A DNA stretch of 64,000 bases from Leptospira bandrabouensis (GCF_004770905.1 NZ_RQHT01000015.1:1-64000); one strand, 5' to 3'. Counted from the stretch's first letter, positions 15,977 through 26,319 are shown. Translations and numbers: made by a program. Notes: a model not told the origin generated them from the sequence alone.

Positions 15977-16747
15977 ATGTGGAAACAAAATTTCACTGCT
16001 TTGCAAACAATCATTAGAAGAGAATGGATCCGAATCATTCGAATTTGGGTCCAAACACTCATCCCGCCTGTGATTACCATGGCTTTGTATTTTTTAATTT
16101 TTGGAGAACTTGTTGGTCGCCAAATCGGAAAAATCGGTGATTTCACTTATATTGAGTTTATAGTTCCTGGCCTCATTATGATGAGTGTCATCACCAATTC
16201 TTATAACAATGTGGTTTCTTCTTTTTTCTCCAGTAAGTTCCAGAAAAATATTGAAGAACTCCTAGTTTCGCCAACTTCGCCCTATACCATTGTGCTCGGA
16301 TATACTTTTGGTGGAGTGGTTCGTGGTATCTTTGTGGGAATTCTTGTCACGTTAACTTCCTTATTTTTTACCAATTTAAGGTTTCATAATCCGTTTGTGA
16401 TTCTTTTTACGGTTTTAATGACTTCAATTTTATTTTCCCTAGGTGGCTTCTTTAATGCCCTCTTTGCTAAAAAATTTGATGACGTAACCATCATCCCTAC
16501 CTTTATTTTAACTCCACTCACGTATCTTGGGGGAGTTTTTTATTCGGTGAAAAACCTACCTGAATTTTGGCAAACGGTCTCTTATTGTAACCCCATACTT
16601 TATATGGTCAATTTATTTCGATATGGATTTATTGGTATTTCCGATGTGAACCTATATTTCTCCTTTGGATTTATCACTCTTCTTTCTGCCCTACTTTTTT
16701 ATATCAATGTGAGGTTAATGAAAATTGGTTATGGAATCAGAAATTAA
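15977..16747 (+). CDS. ABC-2 type transporter permease (YadH-like)
   Basis: A 256-residue inner-membrane protein with about six transmembrane helices and the ABC-2 consensus region (LGGVFYSVKNLPEFWQTVSY followed by NPILYMVNLFRYGFIG). It forms the membrane half of the exporter with the ATPase encoded immediately upstream. Its 3' end overlaps the following BolA gene by 17 bases. Confidence 0.88.
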   Translation: MWKQNFTALQTIIRREWIRIIRIWVQTLIPPVITMALYFLIFGELVGRQIGKIGDFTYIEFIVPGLIMMSVITNSYNNVVSSFFSSKFQKNIEELLVSPTSPYTIVLGYTFGGVVRGIFVGILVTLTSLFFTNLRFHNPFVILFTVLMTSILFSLGGFFNALFAKKFDDVTIIPTFILTPLTYLGGVFYSVKNLPEFWQTVSYCNPILYMVNLFRYGFIGISDVNLYFSFGFITLLSALLFYINVRLMKIGYGIRN

Positions 16748-17024
16748 AGAATCGAGACTCAGTCGGATGGAAAAAATCCTAATCGAAAAATTTTCCCCAA
16801 AAGAAATAAAACTAACGGATGTTTCCCTAGAACATGCAGGGCATCCTGGCATGACAAAAGATTCTAAAGAAACTCATTTCCGTTTGTTTATGGTCTCTCC
16901 GGTTTTTTCTGGCAAATCGACTGTGGAAAACCACCGATTGGTCTACGCAGAACTTGGTGCAGAATTTAAAAAAGGTCTGCATGCCTTGGAAATGGATCTT
17001 TCTTCAACTAAAAAAGGTGTCTAA
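16731..17024 (+). CDS. bolA: BolA family protein
   Basis: A 97-residue BolA protein. Residues about 30-95 show the family fold with LEHAGHPG, THFRLFMVSPVFSGKS and ENHRLVYAELG, containing the conserved His residues that coordinate iron-sulfur clusters together with CGFS glutaredoxins. The start is the ATG at 16731, with GAGG 14-17 nt upstream; a TTG two codons earlier is less likely. It overlaps the permease gene, and a second BolA-like gene and a CGFS glutaredoxin follow in the same transcript. Confidence 0.9.
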   Translation: MESEIKESRLSRMEKILIEKFSPKEIKLTDVSLEHAGHPGMTKDSKETHFRLFMVSPVFSGKSTVENHRLVYAELGAEFKKGLHALEMDLSSTKKGV

Positions 17025-17029
17025 CTAAT

Positions 17030-17701
17030 ATGAGTAAACCTGTTCTTGTAAGTTTCAAACTCTGTCCTTACGTGCAACGTTCCGTTATCAACCTTTTGGA
17101 AAAGAAAGTAGACTACGATATCAAATACATTGACCTCGCAAACAAACCTGAATGGTTTTTAAAAATCTCCCCTTTTGGAAAGGTGCCGGTTTTACAAGTG
17201 GGAGAGGAAGTTATTTTTGAATCGGCTGTCATTAATGAATATTTAGATGAAGTATATCCGCCCGCTCTCCACCCGAGAGATCCGATCCAAAAAGCAAAAC
17301 ATAGATCCTGGACTGAATTTGCAAGTGCTCTCCTTGTGGACCAATACGGATGGACAATGGCAAAAGAGAAAGCAGACTCTGATAAAAAAAGGGAAGACCT
17401 TCTTTCTAAGTTTAAAATTTTAGAAGCAGGCCTACCTTCTCCCACAGGAAATACCCTCTTCTTTTCTGGTTCGCAAATCCATTTGGTGGATACGGCCTTT
17501 GCCCCATTTTTTATGCGGTTACAATTTTTGGCAGACCACAAACCGGAACTTTATTTGCTAAAAGATTTTCCAAAAATTCAAAAATGGAGTGAAACTCTAC
17601 TTTCCCTAACTTCCGTAAAGAATTCTGTTTTACCGGAAGTGCCGAAAGAATATCTTGAATTTATCAAAGCCCACCATTCCTGGATGGGAGGAATACTATA
17701 G
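17030..17701 (+). CDS. Glutathione S-transferase family protein
   Basis: A 223-residue protein with an N-terminal thioredoxin-like domain (residues 1-80): KLCPYVQRS carries a possible catalytic Cys near residue 12, and the cis-Pro and glutathione-contacting segment GKVPVLQVGEEVIFESAVIN is present. The C-terminal half is the helical GST domain. CPYV at the active site resembles omega-class and related enzymes that reduce disulfides or deglutathionylate rather than conjugate. It lies between two BolA genes, with a five-base gap upstream. Confidence 0.88.
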   Translation: MSKPVLVSFKLCPYVQRSVINLLEKKVDYDIKYIDLANKPEWFLKISPFGKVPVLQVGEEVIFESAVINEYLDEVYPPALHPRDPIQKAKHRSWTEFASALLVDQYGWTMAKEKADSDKKREDLLSKFKILEAGLPSPTGNTLFFSGSQIHLVDTAFAPFFMRLQFLADHKPELYLLKDFPKIQKWSETLLSLTSVKNSVLPEVPKEYLEFIKAHHSWMGGIL

Positions 17702-17702
17702 G

Positions 17703-17927
17703 ATGACAATCCCAGAAATTCAAAAGAAAATTGAAGAAGGCCTTCCTGGCTGCAAAGTGGAAATTTTAGATCCCTATCGGGACGGAGTGCATATCAAAGC
17801 AGTTGTTACCTATTCCGGTTTCGCAGGTAAGGGTCTCATAGAACAACACCGTTTGGTCTATGCCACTTTAAAAGATGAATTAAAAGAAGAAATCCATGCA
17901 TTAGCATTGGAAACTAGGAGCGAATAA
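17703..17927 (+). CDS. BolA-like protein (IbaG type)
   Basis: A 74-residue BolA paralogue, shorter than the one upstream, with GCKVEILDPYRDGVHIK, TYSGFAGKGLIEQHRLVY and a conserved His in QHRLVY. I choose the ATG at 17703, one base after the GST stop; the frame is open to a TTG at 17655 but that start lies inside the GST gene. It is followed after two bases by the CGFS glutaredoxin gene, its expected partner in iron-sulfur trafficking. Confidence 0.88.
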   Translation: MTIPEIQKKIEEGLPGCKVEILDPYRDGVHIKAVVTYSGFAGKGLIEQHRLVYATLKDELKEEIHALALETRSE

Positions 17928-17929
17928 TC

Positions 17930-18238
17930 ATGGAACAAGAGTTAAAGGATAAAATTGAATCCTTAATCAAATCAGAAAACGTCTTTCTATTTATGAAAGG
18001 AACACCAGAAATGCCGCAATGCGGGTTTTCAGCAGGAGTTGTCTCAACTCTCAAACAACTGGGAATTCCGTTTGGTTCTTTTAATGTTCTTTCTGATATG
18101 AAAATCAGAGAAGGTATTAAAGAATATACCAACTGGCCAACCATTCCTCAACTCTACATCAAAGGAGAGTTCGTGGGTGGTCATGACATCGCAGTCCAAA
18201 TGGCTCAGTCAGGCGAACTTCTTAAAAAAGTAGGATAA
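17930..18238 (+). CDS. grxD: Monothiol CGFS glutaredoxin
   Basis: A 102-residue Grx4-type protein. The active site CGFS is at residues 31-34, preceded by the family stretch FMKGTPEMPQ, with TIPQLYIKGEFVGGHDI downstream. CGFS glutaredoxins bind a [2Fe-2S] cluster with glutathione and work with BolA proteins; both partners are encoded next to it. Co-transcription with the BolA gene upstream and the CPYC glutaredoxin three bases downstream is likely. Confidence 0.95.
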   Translation: MEQELKDKIESLIKSENVFLFMKGTPEMPQCGFSAGVVSTLKQLGIPFGSFNVLSDMKIREGIKEYTNWPTIPQLYIKGEFVGGHDIAVQMAQSGELLKKVG

Positions 18239-18241
18239 ACT

Positions 18242-18484
18242 ATGATCCGTCTCTACCAATATGATACTTGTCCCTACTGCCAAAGAGTGATTCGAACCGT
18301 CGAATCACTTGGTTTAGTTTTGAACAAGGATATAGAATTTGTAGAGGCGTCTTATGGAACACCCGGCCGGGCCGAAGTGGTTCGGTTAGGTGGTATTTCC
18401 CAAGTGCCTTTCCTTGTAGATGGTGAAGTGCAAATGTATGAATCAGCAGACATCATTGCCTATTTACGATCAAAATATTCTTAA
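18242..18484 (+). CDS. Dithiol CPYC glutaredoxin-like protein
   Basis: An 80-residue thioredoxin-fold protein with the dithiol active site CPYC at residues 10-13, the cis-Pro segment ISQVPFLVDGEVQ and the ending MYESADIIAYLRSKY. The ending resembles the N-terminal domain of GST as much as a classical glutaredoxin, so it may be a GST-N-like glutaredoxin. It would reduce disulfides with glutathione and is the last gene of the BolA-GST-BolA-Grx-Grx run, converging on the glutathione synthesis genes. Confidence 0.88.
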   Translation: MIRLYQYDTCPYCQRVIRTVESLGLVLNKDIEFVEASYGTPGRAEVVRLGGISQVPFLVDGEVQMYESADIIAYLRSKYS

Positions 18485-18515
18485 CAATTTTTTTCTAATT
18501 TCGAATCTTAGAAAG

Positions 18516-19523
18516 TCAATTAAATCCTAATAAATCCAGTATTTTATCTCCAACAAACCTCGGTTTGCCGCTGTACGGAAATTCGTGAATATAAAGAACT
18601 GGATTAAAATTAATTTCTAATACCCCATAGGTTTTGGGATTTGGTTTAGATTCAATTTCAGAAGATATAATATCAATCCCACAAATCACAGCACCTGCCG
18701 CTTTGGCACAAGAAACAGCAATGGATTTAAATTCTGGATGCACCTTGTCTGTCACATCAAGCGAATCCCCGCCAGTCGAAATATTTGAATTTTTTCTAAG
18801 AAAAATTTGTTTTCCCGATTCAGGAATCGATTCAAAATTTAAACCTTGATCTTTCAAAATTTGGAATTCCACTTCCGACATTTGGATTTTTTCCAGTGCC
18901 GTTTTATGGCCCTCCCCACGTCTTGGATCTTCATTCTTTTTTTGGATTAGTTCTCGAATGGAACTTTTCCCATCTCCCACTACATTCGCAGGAACCCTGT
19001 TACATACAGCAACGACCTCATCTCCTAACACCAAAAACCGATATTCCGGACCTTCGATAAATTCTTCAATGATGATCGAATTTGATAATCCAAACGCAAC
19101 TTTAAGAAATGATTCAAATTTTTCTAAACTATCACCCGGCTCCGAAATTCCAATTCCCAGTCCGAAATTTGTGGTTACAGGTTTGATAACTTTCTTTTTA
19201 TCCAAAAAAAATTTATAATCCTTTACCGCATCATCGAATGCAGAATAGTTCCTACCAACAGGTACACGGATTCCATTTTCTTCTAACACCAGTTTGGAGG
19301 CAATTTTGTTCTCCATCACAAGATAGGTCATCAAACTATCGAGTCTAGTTTTACTTGCCTCTTTTACGAACTCTGCATGATTTCCTTGAATGAGACGAAG
19401 GAAGTTTTCCTTACGATCCACCATATCAATTTTGATCCCACGTGTGAGTGCATCTCGAATGATGATTTGTGTAGAAATTTCTAAATCTTCGAAGCCTTGC
19501 GGCAATGGTTTTGTCTCTGTCAC
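18516..19523 (-). CDS. GshF-type ATP-grasp glutathione synthetase half
   Basis: A 335-residue ATP-grasp protein. Its N-terminal stretch (LEISTQIIIRDALTRGIKID then DRKENFLRL) matches the linker that precedes the ATP-grasp domain in bifunctional GshF enzymes. The core contains KPVTTNFGLGIGI for nucleotide binding, EEFIEGPEYRFLVLGD and metal-binding acids near VLEINFNP. It should join gamma-glutamylcysteine and glycine. The start is a GTG one base after the gshA stop, so translation is coupled. This is a natural split of a fused enzyme, unlike the separate GshB family. Confidence 0.85.
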   Translation of the reverse strand: MTETKPLPQGFEDLEISTQIIIRDALTRGIKIDMVDRKENFLRLIQGNHAEFVKEASKTRLDSLMTYLVMENKIASKLVLEENGIRVPVGRNYSAFDDAVKDYKFFLDKKKVIKPVTTNFGLGIGISEPGDSLEKFESFLKVAFGLSNSIIIEEFIEGPEYRFLVLGDEVVAVCNRVPANVVGDGKSSIRELIQKKNEDPRRGEGHKTALEKIQMSEVEFQILKDQGLNFESIPESGKQIFLRKNSNISTGGDSLDVTDKVHPEFKSIAVSCAKAAGAVICGIDIISSEIESKPNPKTYGVLEINFNPVLYIHEFPYSGKPRFVGDKILDLLGFN

Positions 19524-19524
19524 A

Positions 19525-21117
19525 TCAAACTCCGCTACAAAGTTTTAAAGGTTTAATCTGAATTGGCTTTTGATTTTTCTTTAAATGACTGCCTTCTAAG
19601 GTTTCAATTTTTTGTTGTTCATAAATAGATTGAATACTTAGGTCTTCAAAAAATTTGATTTTATTTGGAGAAAGTGGATATTGTAACAATTCTTCCTTAT
19701 GAGATTTTGCTAACGTAAGCCCAAACTCACGAAAACTGGCTTTATGAATTTCTAAATCTAACTCAGACATTCCTGATCCCAATTGGCTAGGATCAATCCA
19801 TTTTTCCCATTGAGCCTCCCAAGCTCTACTAAACGGGCCATTTGCATCATTTTCATCTAATAGATCGGCAATGGGTTGGATTTCCACAAAAAGCTGGTAA
19901 ACAAGCTCACGTAAGGGCATTTCTTCTCCAAAAAACTTAATTTTGGTATCTTCCTTTCGGCCAAGCCAAGTAGTTAATTCCTGATTTTTTCGCCAATCTG
20001 CCATTTCCACCAAATCAGCTTTAGGTGATTCATTTAACATACAGTATAACAAAACCATATGTATAAAATAGAGTCGGTTTTCTTCTACTCCAATGGCAGA
20101 AAATGGATCTAAATCGAGAAGCCTAATTTCTAAATATTCAACCCCTCTTTCCATAAGTGCGTCGACTACCCTTTCCTCACCTTTAGGAACTTGTTTCGGA
20201 CGTACTAATGAATAATATTCGTTTTCCAACTGCAAAATATGATCATTCAATTGGTTAGTTGCTTTGCCATTAAACTGTTTATATGCCGAATATGACTTTG
20301 AGACCACATGGCACATATCCTTTGCATATTCTTCCAAAGAATTTACTGAAATTGGATACTTTCCTTGCACTTTACTCGTATAACCAATGCTAGATAGTCG
20401 AAGCGTTGTGGCATAAGGTGCTTTTAGAGTTTTAGAATTTACCTTTCGAATGTATTTATTTTCTTCAGTAAACGTGATGTCAGTTAAACTAGAAGAACCA
20501 AATAAGTATAGCAGTGCTGGCGAAATACGGTAAAAATTCCGAATGGTATCAAAATAAATCTGTGACTTTGTTTCGCGAGTAAGAGGTTTTTTAAATCTCT
20601 TTTCTGAAACAACGGATAACATACAAGTATCAAAAGAAATATTGTAATGTACTCCCGAGATAGTTTGCATTTTTTTACCGTAACGATGTCCCAATCCGTT
20701 TCGATAAATTGTCTTTTTCCTTCCTTCTGTAGATGTTCCGTAATTTCCAACTTCAATTTTATTTTCCGATGGTAAAACGGGAGGCATACTAAAAGGCCAA
20801 AGGTATTCCGAACCTAAATTGCGAGCTGTGAAAGCATGTAACTCCGTAAGTTCATTTAAGGCATCAGGAATGGATTTATGGATGTTGGTAGCATATTCGA
20901 TTTGTGCTTCTGCAAAATCAGTTTTGATGAGTGGATGAGTTAAACTGGATCCCAATGCCTTGGGATGCGGTGTATTTGTTAAATTTGATTTCCCATCTAC
21001 CCTTACACTTTCTCTCTCTAACCCATGTTTGGCACTTAGCAAACATGTTCTATATTCTTCTGACAATAAACTACGTGTTGAATTTTTTTTTGTTGATGTT
21101 AATAACTTACGTTTCAT
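19525..21117 (-). CDS. gshA: Glutamate-cysteine ligase
   Basis: A 530-residue enzyme of the gammaproteobacterial/GshF class that makes gamma-glutamylcysteine from glutamate and cysteine. Diagnostic stretches are KHGLERESVRVDG near residue 31, HPLIKTDFAEAQIEYAT near 62, SGVHYNISFD near 154 and EYLEIRLLDLDPFS near 331. Fused GshF proteins carry an ATP-grasp domain directly after such a domain; here that part is a separate gene starting one base after the stop. Both run towards the glutaredoxin genes on the opposite strand. Confidence 0.95.
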   Translation of the reverse strand: MKRKLLTSTKKNSTRSLLSEEYRTCLLSAKHGLERESVRVDGKSNLTNTPHPKALGSSLTHPLIKTDFAEAQIEYATNIHKSIPDALNELTELHAFTARNLGSEYLWPFSMPPVLPSENKIEVGNYGTSTEGRKKTIYRNGLGHRYGKKMQTISGVHYNISFDTCMLSVVSEKRFKKPLTRETKSQIYFDTIRNFYRISPALLYLFGSSSLTDITFTEENKYIRKVNSKTLKAPYATTLRLSSIGYTSKVQGKYPISVNSLEEYAKDMCHVVSKSYSAYKQFNGKATNQLNDHILQLENEYYSLVRPKQVPKGEERVVDALMERGVEYLEIRLLDLDPFSAIGVEENRLYFIHMVLLYCMLNESPKADLVEMADWRKNQELTTWLGRKEDTKIKFFGEEMPLRELVYQLFVEIQPIADLLDENDANGPFSRAWEAQWEKWIDPSQLGSGMSELDLEIHKASFREFGLTLAKSHKEELLQYPLSPNKIKFFEDLSIQSIYEQQKIETLEGSHLKKNQKPIQIKPLKLCSGV

Positions 21118-21129
21118 GGTTTAAATGGT

Positions 21130-22890
21130 TTAAAAACCTAAAGGAACTCCTTCACCTTTGGGGTCCGACACGCCGATTAAGCTGTCTCCTTCCCGAGCGA
21201 CAGCAAATACTTTAGCACGATGCCTAATATATTGGACTTGGTAAAAAGGTAAATCTGACTGAGGATAGGATGCTTTTATTTCAGGATCCAAAAAAATACG
21301 GTCAGGACTAAACTGGTGGTGGATTCTCGGGTAGGACACACTATCATAGAGACCTTCTTTTTGAATCAAATAACGATACAAAGTATTAAAAATGGAAGTG
21401 GGAATTTGGGAACCACCAGGAGCACCAATGACCATTTTGGTTTTTCCCGAGTTGTCAGTTAGAATCACAGGACTCATACTCGAAAGTGGGGTTTTCCCAG
21501 GTTCAATCGCATTGGCTTTGGATCCCACAAGCCCATAAAGATTTGGGACACCAGGAGCTACGGCAAAATCGTCCATTGTATTATTGAGGACAAGACCTGT
21601 CCCGGGAACCATTTGGCCTGCACCAAAAATCCCGTTCACAGACTGTGTTGTAGAAACCGCATTTCCATCTTTATCTAAAATAGAAATATGAGTGGTATTA
21701 TATGACTCCGGCTTTTTGTTCTCTTCTGAAATGGTAGGCCAACTTCCCGAAACCACTTTTTTTTCTATCTCATTTGTTTCTTCTTTCGCATAACTTTGCG
21801 ACAGAAGTTTAGTAACAGGTATGTTTGTGTAAAGAGGATCTCCTCCAAGTTCTGCCCTGTCCCTGTAAGCCACCCGCATAGCTTCAATGATACGAATCAA
21901 TTCACCTACCTCTCCTTTGGGAAAGGTATTTCTTTTTTGCATTTCCGAGTATAAATTCATCATTGTAACAAGATGAACTCCAGAACTGGGAGGTGGCATG
22001 GTAAAAATGGTATGTCCCCAAACGGAACTTGTGAGTGGTTCGGTTACCTTAACTTGGTAATTTTTGAAATCCTCAATTGTGATAAAGTTTTCATAAGCAG
22101 TATAATATTCGGATATTTTTTGAATTGTTTCCCCTTCCAAAAATTCAAGTTTATCATTTTGAATGATCCTCTCCAAAGTTTTTGCAAGTTCTTCCTGAAT
22201 GAGAAGTTCACCCTCCCTGATGGCTCGTTTGTCAATCCCAAATACATTTTGCATTGGTGGATTCATGGAAGTCCATGTTTTAGCCACTGCTCCTGCTAAA
22301 TCTCCATAAACAGAGAAACCACTCCTCGCATAACGAAGAGCAGGTGCCAAGACTACACTCAATGGCAACTTACCATGTTGTTTTTGGATTTGTAAAATCC
22401 CTTGGACATTACCAGGAACTGCGGCACTATAAGCTCCTTTTAATGTTTTTCCAGATATCACCGTTCCATCTTCGTTTAAATAAAAGGAAGCGATTCCCTT
22501 TTTAGGGGAACGTTCCCGAAAGTCGTAAGCCCATTTTCCTTTGTTCGGTAAATAAACCACGGCAAATCCACCACCCAAAAGACCGGTAGAATGGGGCCTA
22601 AGGACAGAGATGGCAAAACTAGATGCAGTAAATACATCCACAACGTTTCCACCCTGTTTCCAGACTTCCATTCCGGCTTGGGAAGCCAGGGGATGGTCTG
22701 AGGAAATGATGATTTCTTTACCAATAAATTCATACCGATCGCGTTTTTCTCTGGCACCTTCAATTTGGGGAATCGTAACACTAAAGATTGATTTTTCAGT
22801 GGAGGAATCCTGAAGGAATGGAATCGACTCACAGCTGTTAAATAATAATAAAATTACAAACCAATAACTTGGTCGAATTAGGAAACTCAA
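21130..22890 (-). CDS. ggt: Gamma-glutamyltransferase, lipoprotein form
   Basis: A 586-residue enzyme that cleaves gamma-glutamyl bonds such as that of glutathione, in the envelope. The N-terminal segment ([20 protein letters not shown]) has a spirochaetal lipobox, suggesting membrane anchoring. The autocleavage site is Thr399 in NTTHISI, followed by [15 protein letters not shown] and the pocket SSMSPVI. The start is a TTG overlapping the sufT stop (TTGA), which couples it to the suf operon. The gshA start is 12 bases downstream of its end, so synthesis and breakdown of glutathione are encoded side by side. Confidence 0.93.
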   Translation of the reverse strand: MSFLIRPSYWFVILLLFNSCESIPFLQDSSTEKSIFSVTIPQIEGAREKRDRYEFIGKEIIISSDHPLASQAGMEVWKQGGNVVDVFTASSFAISVLRPHSTGLLGGGFAVVYLPNKGKWAYDFRERSPKKGIASFYLNEDGTVISGKTLKGAYSAAVPGNVQGILQIQKQHGKLPLSVVLAPALRYARSGFSVYGDLAGAVAKTWTSMNPPMQNVFGIDKRAIREGELLIQEELAKTLERIIQNDKLEFLEGETIQKISEYYTAYENFITIEDFKNYQVKVTEPLTSSVWGHTIFTMPPPSSGVHLVTMMNLYSEMQKRNTFPKGEVGELIRIIEAMRVAYRDRAELGGDPLYTNIPVTKLLSQSYAKEETNEIEKKVVSGSWPTISEENKKPESYNTTHISILDKDGNAVSTTQSVNGIFGAGQMVPGTGLVLNNTMDDFAVAPGVPNLYGLVGSKANAIEPGKTPLSSMSPVILTDNSGKTKMVIGAPGGSQIPTSIFNTLYRYLIQKEGLYDSVSYPRIHHQFSPDRIFLDPEIKASYPQSDLPFYQVQYIRHRAKVFAVAREGDSLIGVSDPKGEGVPLGF

Positions 22891-23210
22891 TCGAAAATCC
22901 CCATTTGCATTTTAGCTTCTTCGCTGGCCATAACACGTGGGTCCCATTTCGGATTCCAAACTACGTTTACCACAACTTCGTTAATTCCATCCACACGAAG
23001 GGTGTGGTTTTCAATGTCTTGTTTCATTTGTGGTCCTGCTGGGCAAGCCAGGGAGGTATAAGTCATTGTGATATCAGCCTTTTCTCCCTCAACTTTGATA
23101 TCATAAATCAAACCAAGCTCAATAAGAGAAATACCGATTTCTGGATCTTCTACCATGCGAACACTGTGGTATACTTCCCATTCTTTTTCTGTCTCAGGAT
23201 CACGGATCAT
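22887..23210 (-). CDS. sufT: SufT/MIP18-like iron-sulfur assembly protein (DUF59)
   Basis: A 107-residue protein of the DUF59 family. The domain spans about residues 12-100 with the family pattern [20 protein letters not shown] and the Cys-containing [13 protein letters not shown], a conserved cysteine thought to be functional in cluster maturation. It is encoded between sufU and ggt; it overlaps sufU by four bases and its stop overlaps the TTG start of ggt. It probably helps mature iron-sulfur proteins. Confidence 0.88.
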   Translation of the reverse strand: MIRDPETEKEWEVYHSVRMVEDPEIGISLIELGLIYDIKVEGEKADITMTYTSLACPAGPQMKQDIENHTLRVDGINEVVVNVVWNPKWDPRVMASEEAKMQMGIFD

Positions 23211-23635
23211 TTCTTTTCCTCACTCAATTTTGCTAATGTTTGCCAGGGCAATAGCCCACAACGATATCGACCAGGATGTGAACGTAAGATTGTATAAAAG
23301 GATATCTCTTCTAAGTCTTGAAACAAGAAAGAATCCTCTCCTTCCAAAAAATTTTTACGTTCTGTTAGATAAGACTGAAAGTGGCTCTTTTGAAATTTTG
23401 TTTGGTTCTTAAAAAGTAATCCAGCTGCTGCAGAACAAATGGAACAAGAGTCCCCACCTAAACCCAAAATTTCGACCTTGTGATCTTCAGTAGTAGAATA
23501 GTATAAAATAATTTCATCACCGCAAAGAGGATTTAGCCCCTTCACCATTTCATGTTCGGAATTCGGTTTTTCCCAAACTCCAAATGATTTCCATCGTAGG
23601 AAATCTTCAAAATGACTTTCTTGCGACACGACCAA
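23207..23635 (-). CDS. sufU: SufU-type sulfur transfer/scaffold protein
   Basis: A 142-residue protein of the SufU/IscU superfamily. The three conserved Cys are in NPLCGDEI (near residue 38), DSCSICSA and RYRCGLLPW. SufU takes persulfide sulfur from SufS with zinc at this site. The frame overlaps sufS by 29 bases. The start is a TTG at 23635 with AAGG about 11 nt upstream; a GTG two codons later is possible. It is followed by sufT with a four-base overlap. Confidence 0.87.
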   Translation of the reverse strand: MVVSQESHFEDFLRWKSFGVWEKPNSEHEMVKGLNPLCGDEIILYYSTTEDHKVEILGLGGDSCSICSAAAGLLFKNQTKFQKSHFQSYLTERKNFLEGEDSFLFQDLEEISFYTILRSHPGRYRCGLLPWQTLAKLSEEKK

Positions 23636-24857
23636 ATATTGATTTTACCTTGTCAATTCCATGAACTAACGCATCAATATCTTCCTTTGTATTATAAAGG
23701 TAAAATGAGGCACGACAAGTTCCCGGAATGGATAGTTGCTTCATTAAAGGTTGGCAACAGTGATGGCCCACACGAATTGCCACACCTTCTTCATCTAAAA
23801 TAGATCCAACATCATGAGGATGGATTCCTTCCATTGTAAAAGAGACAACACCCCCACGTTTGTCCAAATCGTCGGTCCCATAAATTTGTAAACCCCCAAT
23901 TCGGTTCAGTTGATCCAAAGCATATTCGGTTAACATCCGTTCATGTTCTTTAATATTCTTCATTCCCACTTTTTGCAAGTAATCCAGTGCATGGCTAAAT
24001 CCAATCACACCAGCAATGTTTGGAGTTCCGGCTTCGAGTTTCGCGGGTAGTGCGGCATAAGTAGAACTTTCCAATTCCACTGATTCAATCATATCTCCAC
24101 CACCTAACCAAGGCGGCATGGCTTCCAAAATTTCTTCTTTTCCAAAAAGAACACCAACTCCTGTAGGCCCGAGCATCTTATGGCCCGAAAAAGCATAAAA
24201 ATCAACATCCATATCCACTAAATGAATAGGCATATGACATGCAGCTTGCGCCCCATCAACTAAAACCTTAGCACCTACCTGGCGCACTCGATCGATAATC
24301 GCTGTTAAATCATGAACCGTTCCAGTTACATTAGACATTTGACTAATTGCTACAAGTTTTGTACGTTTTGTTATGATTTGGTTTAAATTGGATAAGTCGT
24401 AGGTGGTATCTTCTTTGATAGGAATAAATTTTAAAAATGCTTTTTTCTCTAAAGCTAACATCTGCCAGGGAACTAAATTGGAATGGTGTTCTTGAACGGA
24501 TAAAACAATTTCATCCCCTTCACTAATGTTAGTCCTACCCCATGCCTGCGCCACTAAGTTAATGGCATCCGTTGTTCCCCGAGTGAAGATAATGGCTTTG
24601 GCACATTGTGCTTGGAAAAAATGCGAGGTTTTGATCCTTGTGCGTTCAAAAAGTTCCGTTGCATGTTGAGAGAGATAATACACCCCTCTATGGATATTCG
24701 CATTATCATTAGTATAATATTCGTTAGTGGCATCAATCACTGATTTTGGTTTTTGCGAGGAGGCACCATTATCTAAATAAACAAGAGGTTTGCCATTTGG
24801 CAAAATACGGGAAAGGATCGGGAAGTCTTTTCGTATCTGGTAAGGATCTAAACTCAT
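23607..24857 (-). CDS. sufS: Cysteine desulfurase SufS
   Basis: A 416-residue group II cysteine desulfurase that releases sulfur from cysteine using PLP. The PLP lysine is Lys227 in [12 protein letters not shown], the catalytic cysteine is Cys381 in [12 protein letters not shown], and VEHHS-type residues appear in [10 protein letters not shown]. Length and motif order match SufS. Its start overlaps the Rieske gene stop by four bases (ATGA). It feeds sulfur to SufU, encoded immediately downstream. Confidence 0.96.
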   Translation of the reverse strand: MSLDPYQIRKDFPILSRILPNGKPLVYLDNGASSQKPKSVIDATNEYYTNDNANIHRGVYYLSQHATELFERTRIKTSHFFQAQCAKAIIFTRGTTDAINLVAQAWGRTNISEGDEIVLSVQEHHSNLVPWQMLALEKKAFLKFIPIKEDTTYDLSNLNQIITKRTKLVAISQMSNVTGTVHDLTAIIDRVRQVGAKVLVDGAQAACHMPIHLVDMDVDFYAFSGHKMLGPTGVGVLFGKEEILEAMPPWLGGGDMIESVELESSTYAALPAKLEAGTPNIAGVIGFSHALDYLQKVGMKNIKEHERMLTEYALDQLNRIGGLQIYGTDDLDKRGGVVSFTMEGIHPHDVGSILDEEGVAIRVGHHCCQPLMKQLSIPGTCRASFYLYNTKEDIDALVHGIDKVKSIFGRVARKSF

Positions 24858-25168
24858 ACCGCCTCCAAATCCACTTCCAAATCTTCTCCCACCACTCGCA
24901 CTGGGAAAATTACCAAAGGTTCTGTTGCAGGAAGTGCCAAAACTTTACCCGTACGAACATCAAACTTTGCAAAATGTCTTGGGCATGTGATGACACAACC
25001 TTCCAATTTACCACAAGAGATTTCTTCCCCATCATGTGTACAAGAATCTTCGAAAGCAAAATATTCTCCCTCTACCTTTGTCACTACCACATTAAAATGA
25101 CGGGTTTTGACAACAGCCATCTTACCTTCATCAACTTCCGAAATAGAGATTAACTTTTTAAAGGCCAT
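24854..25168 (-). CDS. Rieske-type [2Fe-2S] protein in the suf operon
   Basis: A 104-residue small ferredoxin of the Rieske type, with C43-x-H45 and C62-x2-H65 ligands (CTH and CPRH). It resembles the ferredoxin subunits of dioxygenases, but none is encoded nearby. Its placement between sufD and sufS, with one-base (TAATG) and four-base overlaps, means it is expressed as a Suf component. Rieske-like proteins in suf operons are known, but their exact role is unclear; it could supply electrons or act as a cluster carrier. Confidence 0.9.
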   Translation of the reverse strand: MAFKKLISISEVDEGKMAVVKTRHFNVVVTKVEGEYFAFEDSCTHDGEEISCGKLEGCVITCPRHFAKFDVRTGKVLALPATEPLVIFPVRVVGEDLEVDLEAV

Positions 25169-26319
25169 TATTTACCTCCCACCAGAATCTCTTTGATTCT
25201 TGTTTCCAAATCCAATTTTACTGCTTCAGAAAAACCAATGGAATGGATCGTCTCACCATAAAATGCAGTCACAAGTAAGGCCTTTGAGTCTTCTGGAGTT
25301 AAACCACGGGACAAAAGATAAAAATACTGTTCTTCATCAATATCTCCCACTGTCGCACCGTGAGTGCAAGATACATCTTCCGCTAGTACTTCTAATTTTG
25401 GATTGGCCTCGGCCCTTGCTTTTTTATTCAAAGAAAGATTAAAAGACTCTTGGTGTGCGGTCACCTTCTTTAAGTTCGGTGGAATGATCAAATTTCCTGT
25501 AAAAACATGATGGGACTTGTCAGTAACAATAGCCTTATAACTGATTTTACTTGTGGTATGATCGGCATGGTGGTACATTTCCATATCCAAATCTTTTAGA
25601 TTTCTACCTCCCAGGGCAGAAACACCGTCCACGGTAACCTCAGCACCTTTTCCAAGTAAATGTGCATCCAAAAATAATTTCGAACGAAAACCGCCGATCG
25701 GATAATAATGGTATTTGATATGAGAATCAGTTTGGGTTAAAAGACAAACATTACGAAAACGATATAAATCATAATCACTGGTTTCTTTATCCAAAATTTC
25801 TAAGTATGAATTATCTTCTGCGATAAAAAAATCCAATGAAGAGGACATATGCAGATGATCCGAAGTATGATTGTTTTGGATTTGGATCTGTGTTTTACTA
25901 GTTTTACCTTTTTGCAGATAAAAAATTCTTACAGAATGTTTTGGTTGATCCCCTTCTTCCTCGAAAGAAAAAAAGGAATCACCTTCATCCAAAAGAAAAA
26001 TCTCATAATTAGCGGCTGCAACCAAACTAAGGTAGGCAAAATAATCTTTCGGAGTATATTTTAGAATAGCGGTTAGGATTGAATCTATGATTTCTGCAGA
26101 TAAAATAGAATCATCATTTTCAGAACCGGTAGTAGAAATTTCTTTTGGATCAAATTGTAATTCTTTCCAATCCACAGAACCAATCGGAAATTTTCTCCAA
26201 GACTCATCTGATTCTTTCGGAAACTCTAATTGGTTCCAAATTTCCAATACTGAATTTTTGAAACTTAAATGTTTTTCTTTCGTAAGAACCAATCGATTTT
26301 TTGTGAGCGAGGAATTCAT
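25168..26319 (-). CDS. sufD: Fe-S assembly protein SufD
   Basis: A 383-residue SufB/SufD superfamily protein. The C-terminal signature [20 protein letters not shown] and FYGETIHSI identify SufD rather than SufB, which carries a different cysteine motif here. The start is the ATG at 26319 overlapping the sufC stop (ATGA); a longer frame to 26346 has no better site. It forms the scaffold with SufC, and normally SufB, whose gene is not in this window. Confidence 0.92.
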   Translation of the reverse strand: MNSSLTKNRLVLTKEKHLSFKNSVLEIWNQLEFPKESDESWRKFPIGSVDWKELQFDPKEISTTGSENDDSILSAEIIDSILTAILKYTPKDYFAYLSLVAAANYEIFLLDEGDSFFSFEEEGDQPKHSVRIFYLQKGKTSKTQIQIQNNHTSDHLHMSSSLDFFIAEDNSYLEILDKETSDYDLYRFRNVCLLTQTDSHIKYHYYPIGGFRSKLFLDAHLLGKGAEVTVDGVSALGGRNLKDLDMEMYHHADHTTSKISYKAIVTDKSHHVFTGNLIIPPNLKKVTAHQESFNLSLNKKARAEANPKLEVLAEDVSCTHGATVGDIDEEQYFYLLSRGLTPEDSKALLVTAFYGETIHSIGFSEAVKLDLETRIKEILVGGK

